This document shows positions 8,537 through 17,954 of a stretch of DNA of 64,000 bases, piece by piece. Origin of the DNA: Gordonia liuliyuniae (lineage in GTDB: Bacteria; Actinomycetota; Actinomycetes; Mycobacteriales; Mycobacteriaceae); the NCBI RefSeq assembly GCF_021739025.1, contig NZ_JAKKOT010000006.1:310001-374000 (forward strand), written 5' to 3'. The notes below the pieces were generated by a model. It saw nothing but the letters and a program-made list of their open reading frames with translations, was not told the DNA's origin and ran no database searches. Made by a program: the position numbers and the translations under genes. The first letter of the stretch is position 1. Every line of letters begins with the position of its first letter.

Positions 8537-11500
8537 CCGAGCGCTTCGTCGAGAGCTCGTCTGCGCGCCAACCGGTGCGCGGACGAGCTGACCCGTTGCC
8601 ATTCGTCGGCGTCGCACCCGGACAGGTTCTGCGCGTCGACGAGCAGTTCGTGAAGCGCCGGATAGTCGTGCCGCGCGCCGAGGCGCAACGCCAACGCCAT
8701 GCAGCGTGCCCCGACCGCGTCGCCGGGCGACGCGATGCACGCGAGCACGCCGACCGTGAATACGACTCCGGCCGTCTGGGGAACGTCGATCCATCCGATG
8801 TCGGCGGGTGCGAGGGCTCCAGCGAGCCCGTCGACGTACTGCTCGGCACGGTCGCAGGCGCCGACGCGGATCAGCCCGGCGATCGCCGCGGTCACGGTGC
8901 TGAGGACTCCCGGGTCCAGGTGCACGGTGCTCTGGCCGCCCACTAACAGATCTGCGGCACGACACAGCAGCGCGGCGACGGCTTCGTCTGACCCGGTTCC
9001 GCTGATCCGCTGGTATTCGGCGAGCACCGTCATCGTCCCGGCGACCGACTCGGCGCTCCCCTGCGGTGTCGGGTCGTCCGGCTTCCAGCCGTCGGTCAGC
9101 TCATCGAGACGCGCTCGCGCCCCGTCGACGTCACCGAGCGCCAACAGAGTCGCGACGATGTAGACGCCGACCTGCTGTGCGTCGTCGTCGGCTCCGAGTT
9201 CGGCGAAATGCACGGCGGTCCGCTGATACAGCTCCAGCGCCCTCGCCCACTGCCCCTGCTGCCCGAACAGGCTCGCCGTCGTCATGTCGGTCATCGCGGC
9301 AGCGAACGAGTCCGGCGCCCCGGCCGCCGCGGACACCTCGAGGCTGTCGCGCAACGCCCCGTCGAGATCGCCGATGTTCTCCCGCACATTGAATCTGATG
9401 CTCAATGCCGCCCAACGAACCAGGTCCGGACGTCCGGGCTCCAAGGCCCGCAACATGATCCGGTAGGCGGCGGACATTCGCCGCGCCAACAGGACCGCGG
9501 TGACGAACTCTGTCGGGTCGGTGTACGTCATCTCCGGTCTGTGCAGACGGCGCAGAATGCACATCGCCCGCCCGAGAGTCCGCCGAGCAGCGATCGGCAT
9601 CAGGTGCACCGCCGACACGACAGCCGTCAACTCCCACGCTTCGTGGAGTTCGCCGACGTCCCCGGCCGGGATCGGCAGCACCTCGACCACACGCACCGCC
9701 CACGACGCTGCTTCGGCGTGCAGTCCGCGGCTCGCCCAGAACGCGGCGATCACCGGGAAGACGGTCACGATCGTCTCGGCGTCCGAGGTGTCGAGCGCAC
9801 GGCGCAGCACCCACACCAGGTTCTCGGCTTCGGCCGCCGTCTCGGAGACGAGTACCCGATCGGGCTCCTGCCGGTACCGTTGCCGCAGGTCGTCACAGAC
9901 CAGTCGCGCCCACTCCGCCATCGCCGCGACGACGGTCGCCGTCTCCCTGGCATCGTCGAGACGTTCTTCGCCGAACTCGCGCACCATCTCGAGCATCCGA
10001 TATCGGGTGCGTCCGCCGCCTTCGTGAACCTGCAGCAACGACTGGTCCACGAGAGCGGTCAACGCGTCGGTCAACGCCACTCCCGACATACCGGCCGCAT
10101 GTTCGGCTGAGACCGTCGAGAAGCCGTTCGGAAACAGGCACGTCCGGCGCAGGACTGCCCGAGCCTCATCGTCGAGCAAGTCCCAACTCCACTCGATGAC
10201 GGCCTCGAGTGTGCGGTGGCGGTCGGGGGCAGTACGGTCGGCCGACCGCAACAGCGCGAACCGTTGGGTGAGTCCTGCGACGATGTCGTCGACACCCATC
10301 ACCCGGATTCGTGCGGCAGCGAGTTCGATCGCCAGCGGCAGTCCATCGAGTTGGGCGCACAGCATCGCAACGGCGTCCGGGTCGAGGACGATGTCCGGGC
10401 GCACCGAGCGGGCCCGCACCGTGAACAGTTCGACAGCCGCCGAGGCCGCCCCCTCGGTCTGCAGTACGGGAAGCTGATAAACCTGTTCGGCCGCGATGAG
10501 CAGCGGCGACCGGCTCGTCACGAGGACGCGCAGGTCCGGCAGTGTCGCGATCAGCTCGCTCGCCAGCGCGGCGGCCCCGTCGATCACCTGCTCACAGTTG
10601 TCGAGGATCAGTAGGGTGTCGCTGCCGCGAAGCGCGTCACCGAGCCGCTGAAACAGGTCGCCGACTAGTCGCGGCACCGCGCTGGTCCGCACATCCGATT
10701 CACCCACTCCCAGTGCTGCCGCGACAGCGCCGACGAGGTCGGCCGCGTCCCGCACCGCCGCGAGCGGCACGAAGTACACCGACGTCCCGCCCGCCGAGAA
10801 GACGTCGCCGACCGCGGATGCGATCGACGTCTTGCCCACCCCGCCATGGCCCTGCACCGTCACGACCCGGTGCTCGGCGACGAGCCGGGTCAACGCGGCG
10901 AGGTCGTCGTCGCGGCCGATGAGCGAGTCGGTCCGCAACTTCGGGGTGCGCGGCCCGGAGTTCGTGATGCCGGTGAGCAGTTCGGCGTTGAACGCCGTGG
11001 CCTCGACTCCGGGGTCGGCGCCGAGTTCCTCGGCGAGCGCGCGCCGCAGCCGCGCGAAGACGGCGAGCGCCTCCGACGGCCGTCCGCCGCCGGCGAGCGC
11101 ACGCATCCACATGACGTGCGCCGCCTCGTCGATCGGGTCGGCTTCCGCGCGCGCCGCAGCGATCTGTTCGGCCGTCGAGTAGTCGCCTGAGGCGAGCGCG
11201 TCGTGCATGCGACGGTCGTCGATTCGCGCGCGTAGGCGCTCGGCGTCCGGACGCACCTCGTCGACGGGCTCGCCGCGGAAGAACGACACCGCCCCGTTCG
11301 GATCGCCCTGCGCCAGAGCCTGTTCGGCGAGGACCAGGTCGGTGGTCGCGCCCTCGAGTCGGTACCGTCCGTCCGATCCACTGATGGAGACGAGCGTCCG
11401 TAACCGGGATATCTGGGTGTGCAGAGCCGCCTGCGGCGACTTCGGTGCGTGCTCGCCCCATACGTCGTCGATCAGTCGGTCACTCGAGATCGGCCGGTCG

Positions 11501-11625
11501 GCCGCCGCCAAGGCGACGAGCAGGCGCTTGGCCCGCACTCCGGGCACGTCGCGTCCGTCGACGGTGACCGGCCCGAGTAGCCCGATCACCTGCACGGCAC
11601 GCGGATTCGGGGTGTCGGACGGCAT
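8515..11625 (-). CDS. AfsR/EmbR-type regulator: winged helix, BTAD, STAND NTPase and TPR-like C-terminus
   Basis: 1036 aa. About residues 10-95 form an OmpR-type winged helix (LLGPVTVDGRDVPGVRAKR, then DDVWGEHAPKSPQAAL). Residues ~110-230 form a bacterial transcriptional activation domain (BTAD) ending EELGADPGVEA. A STAND/NB-ARC NTPase follows, with Walker A GHGGVGKTSIA and Walker B LLILDNCEQV. The last ~400 residues are Ala/Leu-rich helical repeats. Such proteins are signal-dependent transcription activators of secondary metabolism or stress genes. ATG at 11625 is the likely start; TTG at 11634 is also in frame. No Shine-Dalgarno is evident, and TACGCT sits 8 nt upstream, compatible with leaderless initiation. 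It converges on drrAB, which is the obvious candidate target; this is inference from position. Confidence 0.9.
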   Translation of the reverse strand: MPSDTPNPRAVQVIGLLGPVTVDGRDVPGVRAKRLLVALAAADRPISSDRLIDDVWGEHAPKSPQAALHTQISRLRTLVSISGSDGRYRLEGATTDLVLAEQALAQGDPNGAVSFFRGEPVDEVRPDAERLRARIDDRRMHDALASGDYSTAEQIAAARAEADPIDEAAHVMWMRALAGGGRPSEALAVFARLRRALAEELGADPGVEATAFNAELLTGITNSGPRTPKLRTDSLIGRDDDLAALTRLVAEHRVVTVQGHGGVGKTSIASAVGDVFSAGGTSVYFVPLAAVRDAADLVGAVAAALGVGESDVRTSAVPRLVGDLFQRLGDALRGSDTLLILDNCEQVIDGAAALASELIATLPDLRVLVTSRSPLLIAAEQVYQLPVLQTEGAASAAVELFTVRARSVRPDIVLDPDAVAMLCAQLDGLPLAIELAAARIRVMGVDDIVAGLTQRFALLRSADRTAPDRHRTLEAVIEWSWDLLDDEARAVLRRTCLFPNGFSTVSAEHAAGMSGVALTDALTALVDQSLLQVHEGGGRTRYRMLEMVREFGEERLDDARETATVVAAMAEWARLVCDDLRQRYRQEPDRVLVSETAAEAENLVWVLRRALDTSDAETIVTVFPVIAAFWASRGLHAEAASWAVRVVEVLPIPAGDVGELHEAWELTAVVSAVHLMPIAARRTLGRAMCILRRLHRPEMTYTDPTEFVTAVLLARRMSAAYRIMLRALEPGRPDLVRWAALSIRFNVRENIGDLDGALRDSLEVSAAAGAPDSFAAAMTDMTTASLFGQQGQWARALELYQRTAVHFAELGADDDAQQVGVYIVATLLALGDVDGARARLDELTDGWKPDDPTPQGSAESVAGTMTVLAEYQRISGTGSDEAVAALLCRAADLLVGGQSTVHLDPGVLSTVTAAIAGLIRVGACDRAEQYVDGLAGALAPADIGWIDVPQTAGVVFTVGVLACIASPGDAVGARCMALALRLGARHDYPALHELLVDAQNLSGCDADEWQRVSSSAHRLARRRALDEALGYLALRM

Positions 11626-11680
11626 CGAGGTCAAGCGTAGTCCGCCCGCGGTCGCAGAACATCGCGGCGACGTTCAAGTC

Positions 11681-11715
11681 GTGCCCGGGACCTTCGTGGC
11701 GGTGGCCCCGGGCAC
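11681..11715 (-). terminator. GC-rich hairpin after the secreted-protein gene
   Basis: GTGCCCGGG (11681-11689) and CCCGGGCAC (11707-11715) pair over 9 bp around a 17-nt loop, just downstream of the minus-strand gene ending at 11732 and before the AfsR-like gene's start. There is no U-tract, as is common for actinobacterial terminators. Confidence 0.5.
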
Positions 11716-11731
11716 AGAATCGGTGTCCTCG

Positions 11732-12472
11732 CTATTTGGCGGTCGCGATGCCCAGCGACGGGAAGAAGAAGCACGTCGCGTCGCCCTTCTTCACCGTTCC
11801 GTAGATCGCGGAGAGGACGGTGCCCGCACCGGTGTCGACGAGACCGCCGCGGACACCGTTGGACGGGAGGATGTTCAAAGCGGCCTTCAACGGTGAAACC
11901 GCACCGTCCGCGAGGGCCTTCGGCACGCCGCTAGCCGCAACTCGCTTCGCCACCGCGTCGAGGATGGTGTCTGACAGGCCTCCCATGGGTTCACCGAGTC
12001 CACCCTTGAACGTGTTGACGTTGAACCAAGCCACACGCATCCCGGACTTGTCACCGGAATCGTTGATAAGACCCACCGGCACGAATCCGTACAGAACCTC
12101 ACCCTTCTTCACAGCGTTGAGGTCATATTTCGGAAGAGGCAACGGGCTTGGGTCGACAGTCAAATCTCCGATGCCCGGGGTGTACGGCCCGGCCACTGCC
12201 CCGCCCAACGCCAGCGGGAACGTGAAGTCCGTGCAGGCTCCGATGGTCGGGGTGAACGGCGTGATGCCGAGCTGTTTGAGGACAGCGTTCGCGGCTGCGA
12301 TGCCGTTGATGACGCTGGCGGCGTCGTGGGGTTGGGGCTGAATCGAGTCGAGCGCGGCCTTCGCGGCGACGGCATCAGTGCTGGGTGCGGCCTGCGCGGC
12401 AGGCGCCCCGACAGCACCGGCGAGCAGGGCCGCGCTCGCCGCCACAGCGGCGAGTGCCAGACGAATCTTCAT
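11732..12472 (-). CDS. Conserved secreted protein of unknown function
   Basis: 246 aa. A classic Sec signal peptide (MKIRLALAAVAASAALLAG) ends near AQAAPS. The mature part has only two cysteines, one in ACTDFTF and one in TCFFFPS near the C-terminus, probably a disulfide. The body is rich in Gly, Pro and Ala with VAGPYTPGIGDLTVDP and YGFVPVGLINDSG. I recognise the general type as an exported actinobacterial hypothetical protein but not a function. The start at 12472 is supported by AGGAG six bases upstream; longer in-frame starts would hide the signal peptide. It is monocistronic, divergent from the hydrolase at 12670. Confidence 0.8.
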   Translation of the reverse strand: MKIRLALAAVAASAALLAGAVGAPAAQAAPSTDAVAAKAALDSIQPQPHDAASVINGIAAANAVLKQLGITPFTPTIGACTDFTFPLALGGAVAGPYTPGIGDLTVDPSPLPLPKYDLNAVKKGEVLYGFVPVGLINDSGDKSGMRVAWFNVNTFKGGLGEPMGGLSDTILDAVAKRVAASGVPKALADGAVSPLKAALNILPSNGVRGGLVDTGAGTVLSAIYGTVKKGDATCFFFPSLGIATAK

Positions 12473-12669
12473 GGGAGCTCCTGAGAATGGGAATGCGAGC
12501 GGGAGAGCAGCTCTCGCCTGCAACTAAACACCCGCACATTCTCAGGTATCTCTCAATAGCGGTGATTAGCCCGTTTAGAGGACACGCGGCTCCGCTGAAA
12601 CAGCGGACCATCTGTGGCATAGTGACCCGGACTAGAACTTGTTGCAGTTCAATGGTTCAAAGGGGCTCC

Positions 12670-13575
12670 ATGGCGAAGCAGCGACGCGACCTGGGCACTC
12701 GGCTGCCCGCTTCGGTTCGTATCCCGACGATCGACGTGCCCGACGGCCGAATGCTGCATCTGCCCGGTCGCGGCACCACCTTCATCACTGACACGCCGGG
12801 CCCCGCCGACGACGCGCCTGCGATCCTGCTGCTGCACGCCCTGTCGACCACGGGACGCCTCAGCTGGTTCCCCAGCATCGATGCACTGTCACAGCGGTTC
12901 CGTGTCATCACCATGGACCAGCGACTGCACGGTCGCGGGATCCACACCGACTCGTTCACCCTCCAAGACTGCGCCGACGACGCTGCTGCCGTCCTCGACG
13001 AACTCGGCATCGACACGGCGATGATCGCCGGCTTCTCCATGGGGTCTCTGGTCGCGCAACTCGTCTGGCGGGAGCATCCGAACCGGGTCGGCGGACTCGT
13101 CCTATGCGCGAGCGCGGACCGGCTCCAGTCGAAGTTCACCGAACGCCTGGTTCACCAGAGCGTCAGCGCATCGGTGCTCGCCACCCGCCGACGCAGTCTG
13201 GAACGGCGCCGCGACTTCGATCAGATCGAGCCGCGCAACGACATCCACCGATGGGCACTGTCCGAGTTCCGCTCCACCCGGCCGCTCGCGGCGGCGCACG
13301 CCCTCGCTGCGATCGGCCGCCACCACAGCAGGCCGTGGATCGGCGAGATCGATGTGCCGACGGCCGTCGTCGTCCCGTTGCGCGACAGGGCGATTCCGCC
13401 GAAACGTCAAAGGGAGATGGCCGCGCGGATACCCGGTGCGACGCTCCACGAAGTAGACGCGGGCCACGCGTGCTGCGTGATGAACGCCGACGCGTTTGTA
13501 CCCGTCCTGACCGAGGCCACCACCACCGTTCTCGCCCGATGGACTGAGAACCGATCGCTAGGAGAAGCCCCGTGA
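12670..13575 (+). CDS. Alpha/beta-hydrolase
   Basis: 301 aa with an alpha/beta-hydrolase fold. Oxyanion strand LLLHALSTTGRLSWFPS (HA in place of HG) and TMDQRLHGRG come first. The nucleophile elbow is AGFSMGSL (Ser). A late strand VPTAVVVPLRDRAIPP carries the probable acid, and VDAGHACCV the histidine. The start is ATG 12670, with AAGGGG five bases before it. The stop overlaps the GTG of the downstream SDR gene (GTGA), so the two are translationally coupled and probably act in one pathway. Substrate unknown; lipid or ester hydrolysis is the general expectation. Confidence 0.85.
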   Translation: MAKQRRDLGTRLPASVRIPTIDVPDGRMLHLPGRGTTFITDTPGPADDAPAILLLHALSTTGRLSWFPSIDALSQRFRVITMDQRLHGRGIHTDSFTLQDCADDAAAVLDELGIDTAMIAGFSMGSLVAQLVWREHPNRVGGLVLCASADRLQSKFTERLVHQSVSASVLATRRRSLERRRDFDQIEPRNDIHRWALSEFRSTRPLAAAHALAAIGRHHSRPWIGEIDVPTAVVVPLRDRAIPPKRQREMAARIPGATLHEVDAGHACCVMNADAFVPVLTEATTTVLARWTENRSLGEAP

Positions 13576-14423
13576 ACACGCCAAGGATCGCCGTCGTCAC
13601 CGGAGCGTCCCGAGGCGCGGGCAAAGGCATCGCACTCGCCCTCGGCGCCACCGGCGCCACCGTCTATGTGACCGGTCGGACCACCACGACGGGCGAGTCC
13701 GCCCTGCCCGGAACCGTCGCGGACACCGCGGCCGAGGTGACTCGCCGCGGCGGGACAGGCGTCCCGATGATCGTCGACCACGCCGACGACGCACAGGTGG
13801 CCGCCCTCTTCGAGCAGATCCGCTCCGACCACGGACGAGTCGACATCCTCGTCAACAATGCGATCACGCTGCCGCCCGCCCTCACGAAGAAGGGGCCGTT
13901 CTGGCGCAAGCCGCTCGACCTCACCGACCTGTTCGACGTCGGGATGCGATCGGCGTACGTCGCCACGTATTACGCTGCTCCCCTACTCGCTCCCGGCGGG
14001 CTGGTCGTGAACACGTCGTCGTTCGGCGGTACCGCCTACATGCACGGACCGGCATACGGTGCGGGCAAGGCCGCTGTCGACAAGATGGCGCACGACATGG
14101 CCGTCGACTTCCGGCCGTTCGACGTCGCCGTCGTCTCCCTGTGGATGGGTTTGCTCAAGACCGAGCGAACGGTGGCGGCTTTCGACGCGAACCCTGAGAT
14201 GTACTCCGGCCTCGCGGCAACAGCCGAGTCGGTCGAGTTCCCCGGCCGCATCATCGACGCCCTGCACCGCGACCAGGGGCGCATGGACCGCAGCGGACGC
14301 GTCCTGGTCGGAGCCGAACTCGCGCAAGAGCTCGGCGTCGTCGATGTGGACGGCAATCAGCCGCCGTCCCACCGGCCCTTCCTCGGCGACCCCCCGACGT
14401 TCAGCGACGCCGTCATCGAATAG
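13572..14423 (+). CDS. Short-chain dehydrogenase/reductase (SDR)
   Basis: 283 aa classical SDR. The nucleotide-binding TGASRGAGKG is at residues ~9-18, VNNAI (NNAG equivalent) near 95, the catalytic Ser in VVNTSSFGG, and the YxxxK pair in AYGAGKAAVDK. It oxidises or reduces a carbonyl/hydroxyl using NAD(P). GTG start at 13572 overlaps the hydrolase stop, with GGAG upstream. It resembles the mammalian DHRS1-like SDRs by its VTGRTT and FWRKPLDLTDLFDVGMR region, but substrate is unknown. It converges on the WS/DGAT gene with 6 bp between. Confidence 0.9.
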   Translation: MNTPRIAVVTGASRGAGKGIALALGATGATVYVTGRTTTTGESALPGTVADTAAEVTRRGGTGVPMIVDHADDAQVAALFEQIRSDHGRVDILVNNAITLPPALTKKGPFWRKPLDLTDLFDVGMRSAYVATYYAAPLLAPGGLVVNTSSFGGTAYMHGPAYGAGKAAVDKMAHDMAVDFRPFDVAVVSLWMGLLKTERTVAAFDANPEMYSGLAATAESVEFPGRIIDALHRDQGRMDRSGRVLVGAELAQELGVVDVDGNQPPSHRPFLGDPPTFSDAVIE

Positions 14424-14429
14424 ATCGGG

Positions 14430-15842
14430 TCAGCCAGCGCCCTGGCTAACCGCATCCGTCAACTTCTGCAGTTCCTCCGGGAAGTGGACCACCAGCTTCT
14501 CCGGGTTCCGCACGCTCTGCTTGGCGGCGATGATGCCGACGTGGACCACGCCGTTCTTCGACAACACGGTGACGTTGAGCCCAGCGCCGTGCATGACCGG
14601 ACCCAACGGATACATGCCGACGATCTCCGCGCCGACGAAGTACAGCGGCATCGGCGGGCCGGGCACGTTCGAGATCACCAGGTTGTGGATCACCGGATGC
14701 TTCTCCGCCAACCGCATGCCCGCGTAGGCGCGCATCGCGAGACCGAACGTCCGCGGCGCGGCGAACTCCGCCCAGTCCTGCAGGGTGTCCGCCCCGATCG
14801 CCTTGTGGTGATTCTTGGCGTTCTTGTTCGACTCAGCCATTGACGCGAGTCGCTCCATCGGATCTTCGATGTCGGTACCCAACCGCATGAACAGCGCGGA
14901 CACTTTGTTCGCGCCGTTCTCCCTTTTGGACTCCTCGCGCACCGACACCGGCACCGACGCCATGAGCGTGGTGTCCGGCAACTCACCGCGCTCCCGCAGA
15001 TACTCGCGAAGTGCGCCGCCCGCGACGCTCAACACGATGTCGTTGACGGTGGCCCCCGTCGCCTTCCGGACCGCCTTGATGTCGTCGAGCGACAGGTCGG
15101 CGATCGCCACCGTCCGATGGCCGTCGATCGTCCCGTTGAACGAGGTGCGAGGCGCAGTGAAGGGCGGGGCCATCGTCGTACCCGCGCGAGCCCGGCCGAT
15201 CGTGTCGGAGATCAAGTCGATGGACGGCTGCACCAGCTTCGGCAACGCTAGCGGCCGACCGAGCGTGTCAAGCACGCTGCGTCCCATCAACTCCAAACCG
15301 CCCGGCCCCTTCTCGTTTCGGCCCAGGTCGGCCGGGGCCAACGCGGGTGAATCCGGTTCGAGGCTGCACAGGTATGAGATCAGGTTGGCACCGGACGCAC
15401 CGTCGACCGTCGAATGATGCATCTTGGTGATGACGACGACTTCTTCTCTGCCGTCACGGTTGTGGTAGCCCTCGATCACGAGCATCTCCCACAGCGGCCG
15501 CCCACGGTCCATCGGCAGCCCGGCGAAGTGTCCGGCGATCTCCATCAGCTCGTCGTAGCCCGCCGGTGCGGGCAGCGCCATCCGGTGCACGTGGTGGGCG
15601 ATGTCGAAGTGGTCGTCCTGCACCCACACCGGATGTCCGAGATCGAGCGGGACGCGGCGGAGGCGACGCGTGAATGGCGGCAGCTTCTTCACACGCTCCT
15701 CGAGCGTCGCGCGAAACTCCTTGTACGAGTAACCGTTCGGCATCGTCGACGTGTCGAGGACGATCACCGCGCACACGTGCATCAGTTGCTCGGGGGTCTC
15801 CAGATACAGAAAGCTGGCGTCGAGGCCACTGAGACGATCCAT
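14430..15842 (-). CDS. Wax ester synthase/diacylglycerol acyltransferase (WS/DGAT)
   Basis: 470 aa. It begins MDRLSGLDASFLYLETP, the standard WS/DGAT N-terminus. The acyltransferase motif HHSTVDG (MHHSTVDGASG) is near residue 140, and PLWEMLVIEGY precedes it. Downstream are NDIVLSVAGGALREYL and VISNVPGPPMPLY, both typical of the family. These enzymes acylate diacylglycerol or fatty alcohols with acyl-CoA to make storage lipids at the membrane. ATG 15842 is chosen because the family's conserved start lies there; a longer frame continues upstream without similarity. Confidence 0.93.
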   Translation of the reverse strand: MDRLSGLDASFLYLETPEQLMHVCAVIVLDTSTMPNGYSYKEFRATLEERVKKLPPFTRRLRRVPLDLGHPVWVQDDHFDIAHHVHRMALPAPAGYDELMEIAGHFAGLPMDRGRPLWEMLVIEGYHNRDGREEVVVITKMHHSTVDGASGANLISYLCSLEPDSPALAPADLGRNEKGPGGLELMGRSVLDTLGRPLALPKLVQPSIDLISDTIGRARAGTTMAPPFTAPRTSFNGTIDGHRTVAIADLSLDDIKAVRKATGATVNDIVLSVAGGALREYLRERGELPDTTLMASVPVSVREESKRENGANKVSALFMRLGTDIEDPMERLASMAESNKNAKNHHKAIGADTLQDWAEFAAPRTFGLAMRAYAGMRLAEKHPVIHNLVISNVPGPPMPLYFVGAEIVGMYPLGPVMHGAGLNVTVLSKNGVVHVGIIAAKQSVRNPEKLVVHFPEELQKLTDAVSQGAG

Positions 15843-15916
15843 GGACGTGGACGATACCGCAGAAATAGAACATGTTCGCTCGCTTGACCTGGAAACGGTC
15901 AAGAACACTGGTGGGT

Positions 15917-16191
15917 ATGGCAAGCCGCTACCAGACAATCGCGTTCGCGCACTTTCGAGGCAATCGCCACGCCGTCGTCTCGGACGACGCTCATCTCCTC
16001 GAACGACTGCGTCACGTGGACGACGGGGTGATCTCGGCGTGAACCCCGTCCGGAACCATGGACCACTCAGTACTCGGCCGACGATGGTGGTGCTCACCGT
16101 GGTCGGGGGTGCGGGACGCGAATCGGTCCTGCGGCTGCCCTCGACTGATGCGTGCGGGGGCGAGTGGCTCTACCGAGTCCGCTCCCGGTAG
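15917..16191 (+). other. Two possible tiny coupled reading frames in an otherwise gene-poor stretch
   Basis: The stretch 15843-16164 has no recognisable gene. An ATG at 15917 opens a 41-codon frame (MASRYQTIAFAHFRG...) whose TGA overlaps a GTG at 16039, which opens a 50-codon frame ending CGGEWLYRVRSR at 16191. Both have high GC at third positions, but neither has a convincing ribosome site or known family. They may be a gene remnant or chance open frames. Confidence 0.2.
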
Positions 16192-16196
16192 AGCCA
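16165..16196. terminator. 11-bp perfect inverted repeat, bidirectional terminator candidate
   Basis: TGGCTCTACCG (16165-16175) pairs with CGGTAGAGCCA (16186-16196) around a 10-nt loop. The repeat covers the stop codon of the minus-strand 51-aa membrane protein and the TAG that closes the small plus-strand frame. Confidence 0.55.
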
Positions 16197-16325
16197 TGCG
16201 CCGAGCACGACCAACCAGATCGGCACGACGATGCCGAACATCAGCCACTCGCCCTGGCCAGCCATCATTCCTGCGGCGATGAGCATCAGCACACCACTGA
16301 CGAGCATGACGATCTTCGGGCTCAT
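16170..16325 (-). CDS. 51-aa membrane protein with two hydrophobic segments
   Basis: The reading frame starts at ATG 16325, with GGAGG six bases upstream, and encodes MSPKIVMLVSGVLMLIAAG, then a short polar turn GQGEW, a second hydrophobic stretch LMFGIVVPIWLVVLGAWLY, and a basic end RERTR. Two transmembrane helices with a short loop are the simplest reading. The strong ribosome site, the compact hydrophobic design and the terminator-like repeat over its stop make it a credible gene. It sits between glyS (31 bp upstream) and the WS/DGAT gene on the same strand. Function unknown. Confidence 0.7.
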   Translation of the reverse strand: MSPKIVMLVSGVLMLIAAGMMAGQGEWLMFGIVVPIWLVVLGAWLYRERTR

Positions 16326-16355
16326 AGCCATCCTCCGCGACGATTCGAGCAGCGC

Positions 16356-17747
16356 TCAGACGCCGATGAGCTTGCCGCCGAGGTAGTCGACTACCTTGTC
16401 CAGGGCGACGCGCTCCTGACTCATCGTGTCGCGCTCGCGGATGGTCACCGCCTGGTCGTCGAGGGTGTCGAAGTCGACGGTCACACAGAACGGTGTGCCG
16501 ATCTCGTCCTGGCGGCGGTAGCGCTTGCCGATGCCCTGCGCATCATCGAAGTCGATGTTCCAGTACTTGCGCAGTTCCGCGGCGAGATCGCGTGCCTTCG
16601 GCGACAGCTTCTCGTTGCGCGAGAGCGGCAGGACCGCGGCCTTCACCGGCGCGAGTCGACGGTCCAGCTTCAAGACCGTGCGAGTATCGGTGCCGCCCTT
16701 GGCGTTCGGCACCTCCTCGTCGGTGTAGGCGTCGACGAGGAACGCCATCATCGAACGGCCGAGGCCCGCCGCAGGCTCGATCACGAACGGCGTGTAGCGC
16801 TCGCCGGTCGCCTGATCGAAGAACGACAAGTCTTCACCGGACGCCTCGCTGTGCGTCGACAGGTCGTAATCGGTCCGGTTGGCGACGCCCTCCAGCTCAC
16901 CCCACGGGTTGCCGCCGAAGCCGAACTTGTACTCGACGTCGACGGTGCGCTTGGAGTAGTGCGACAGCTTCTCGGCTGGATGCTCGAACAACCGCAGGTT
17001 CTCGGGGTCGATACCCAAGTCGACGTACCACTGGAAGCGGGCATCGATCCATTGCTGATGCCACTGTTCGTCCTCGCCCGGCTTGACGAAATACTCCATC
17101 TCCATCTGCTCGAACTCGCGAGTACGGAAGATGAAGTTGCCCGGCGTGATCTCGTTGCGGAAGCTCTTGCCGATCTGCGCGATGCCGAACGGCGGCTTGC
17201 GGCGCGACGTGGTCATCACGTTCTTGAAGTTCACGAAGATGCCCTGCGCGGTCTCCGGACGAAGGTAGGCCAGACCTGCCGCGTCGTCGACAGGCCCGAG
17301 GAACGTCTTGAGTAGACCGGAGAACGCCTTCGGCTCGGTCCACTGCCCCTTGACGCCGCACTCGGGACAAGCGATTTCCGACATCGGAACCGAGTCGGGA
17401 TCGTCGATGCCCTTCTTCAGCGCATACGCCTCCTGCAGATGATCTTGGCGCTGACGCTTGTGGCAGTTGGTGCACTCGATCAGCGGGTCTGTGAAGACTT
17501 CGACGTGGCCGGACGCCTCCCACACGCGGCGCGGCAGGATGACCGACGAGTCGAGACCGACGACGTCTTCGCGCGAGGTGACCATGGTGCGCCACCATTG
17601 GCGCTTGATGTTGTCCTTCAACTCCACACCGAGCGGACCGTAGTCCCAGGCGGACCTGGTTCCGCCGTAGATCTCACCGCAGGGGTAAACCAGACCGCGC
17701 CGCTTGGCGAGGTTGACGACAGCATCGACTTTGGACTGGACAGCCAC
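16356..17747 (-). CDS. glyS: Glycyl-tRNA synthetase (dimeric, class II)
   Basis: 463 aa, the single-chain bacterial/archaeal-type enzyme. It starts [21 protein letters not shown] and has [14 protein letters not shown] zinc-binding pair CTNC and CPEC flanks an insertion near residues 90-130. Class II motif 2 lies at [21 protein letters not shown] and motif 3 near [17 protein letters not shown]. It charges tRNA-Gly. GTG start. It lies upstream of and divergent from smtB-zur as in mycobacteria, with the MmpS-like and reductase genes inserted between. Confidence 0.97.
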   Translation of the reverse strand: MAVQSKVDAVVNLAKRRGLVYPCGEIYGGTRSAWDYGPLGVELKDNIKRQWWRTMVTSREDVVGLDSSVILPRRVWEASGHVEVFTDPLIECTNCHKRQRQDHLQEAYALKKGIDDPDSVPMSEIACPECGVKGQWTEPKAFSGLLKTFLGPVDDAAGLAYLRPETAQGIFVNFKNVMTTSRRKPPFGIAQIGKSFRNEITPGNFIFRTREFEQMEMEYFVKPGEDEQWHQQWIDARFQWYVDLGIDPENLRLFEHPAEKLSHYSKRTVDVEYKFGFGGNPWGELEGVANRTDYDLSTHSEASGEDLSFFDQATGERYTPFVIEPAAGLGRSMMAFLVDAYTDEEVPNAKGGTDTRTVLKLDRRLAPVKAAVLPLSRNEKLSPKARDLAAELRKYWNIDFDDAQGIGKRYRRQDEIGTPFCVTVDFDTLDDQAVTIRERDTMSQERVALDKVVDYLGGKLIGV

Positions 17748-17954
17748 GGTTAACTGATCTCCACGACGTAGGGGGTAAGGGGTACCTGTACAGGGTAGTC
17801 GTTGGTCGCGTCTTCACGTCGATCGCATGCTTCAGTGACCGAATGCGCCGTGTCATCCGAACGTCCGAATAGAGAAGTTTTGTCGTAGGTGCGTCGTAGG
17901 TTCATCTCACTCGATCGAGCAGCCCGCCCGACCGGACACTCCCAAGGAGCCCCC

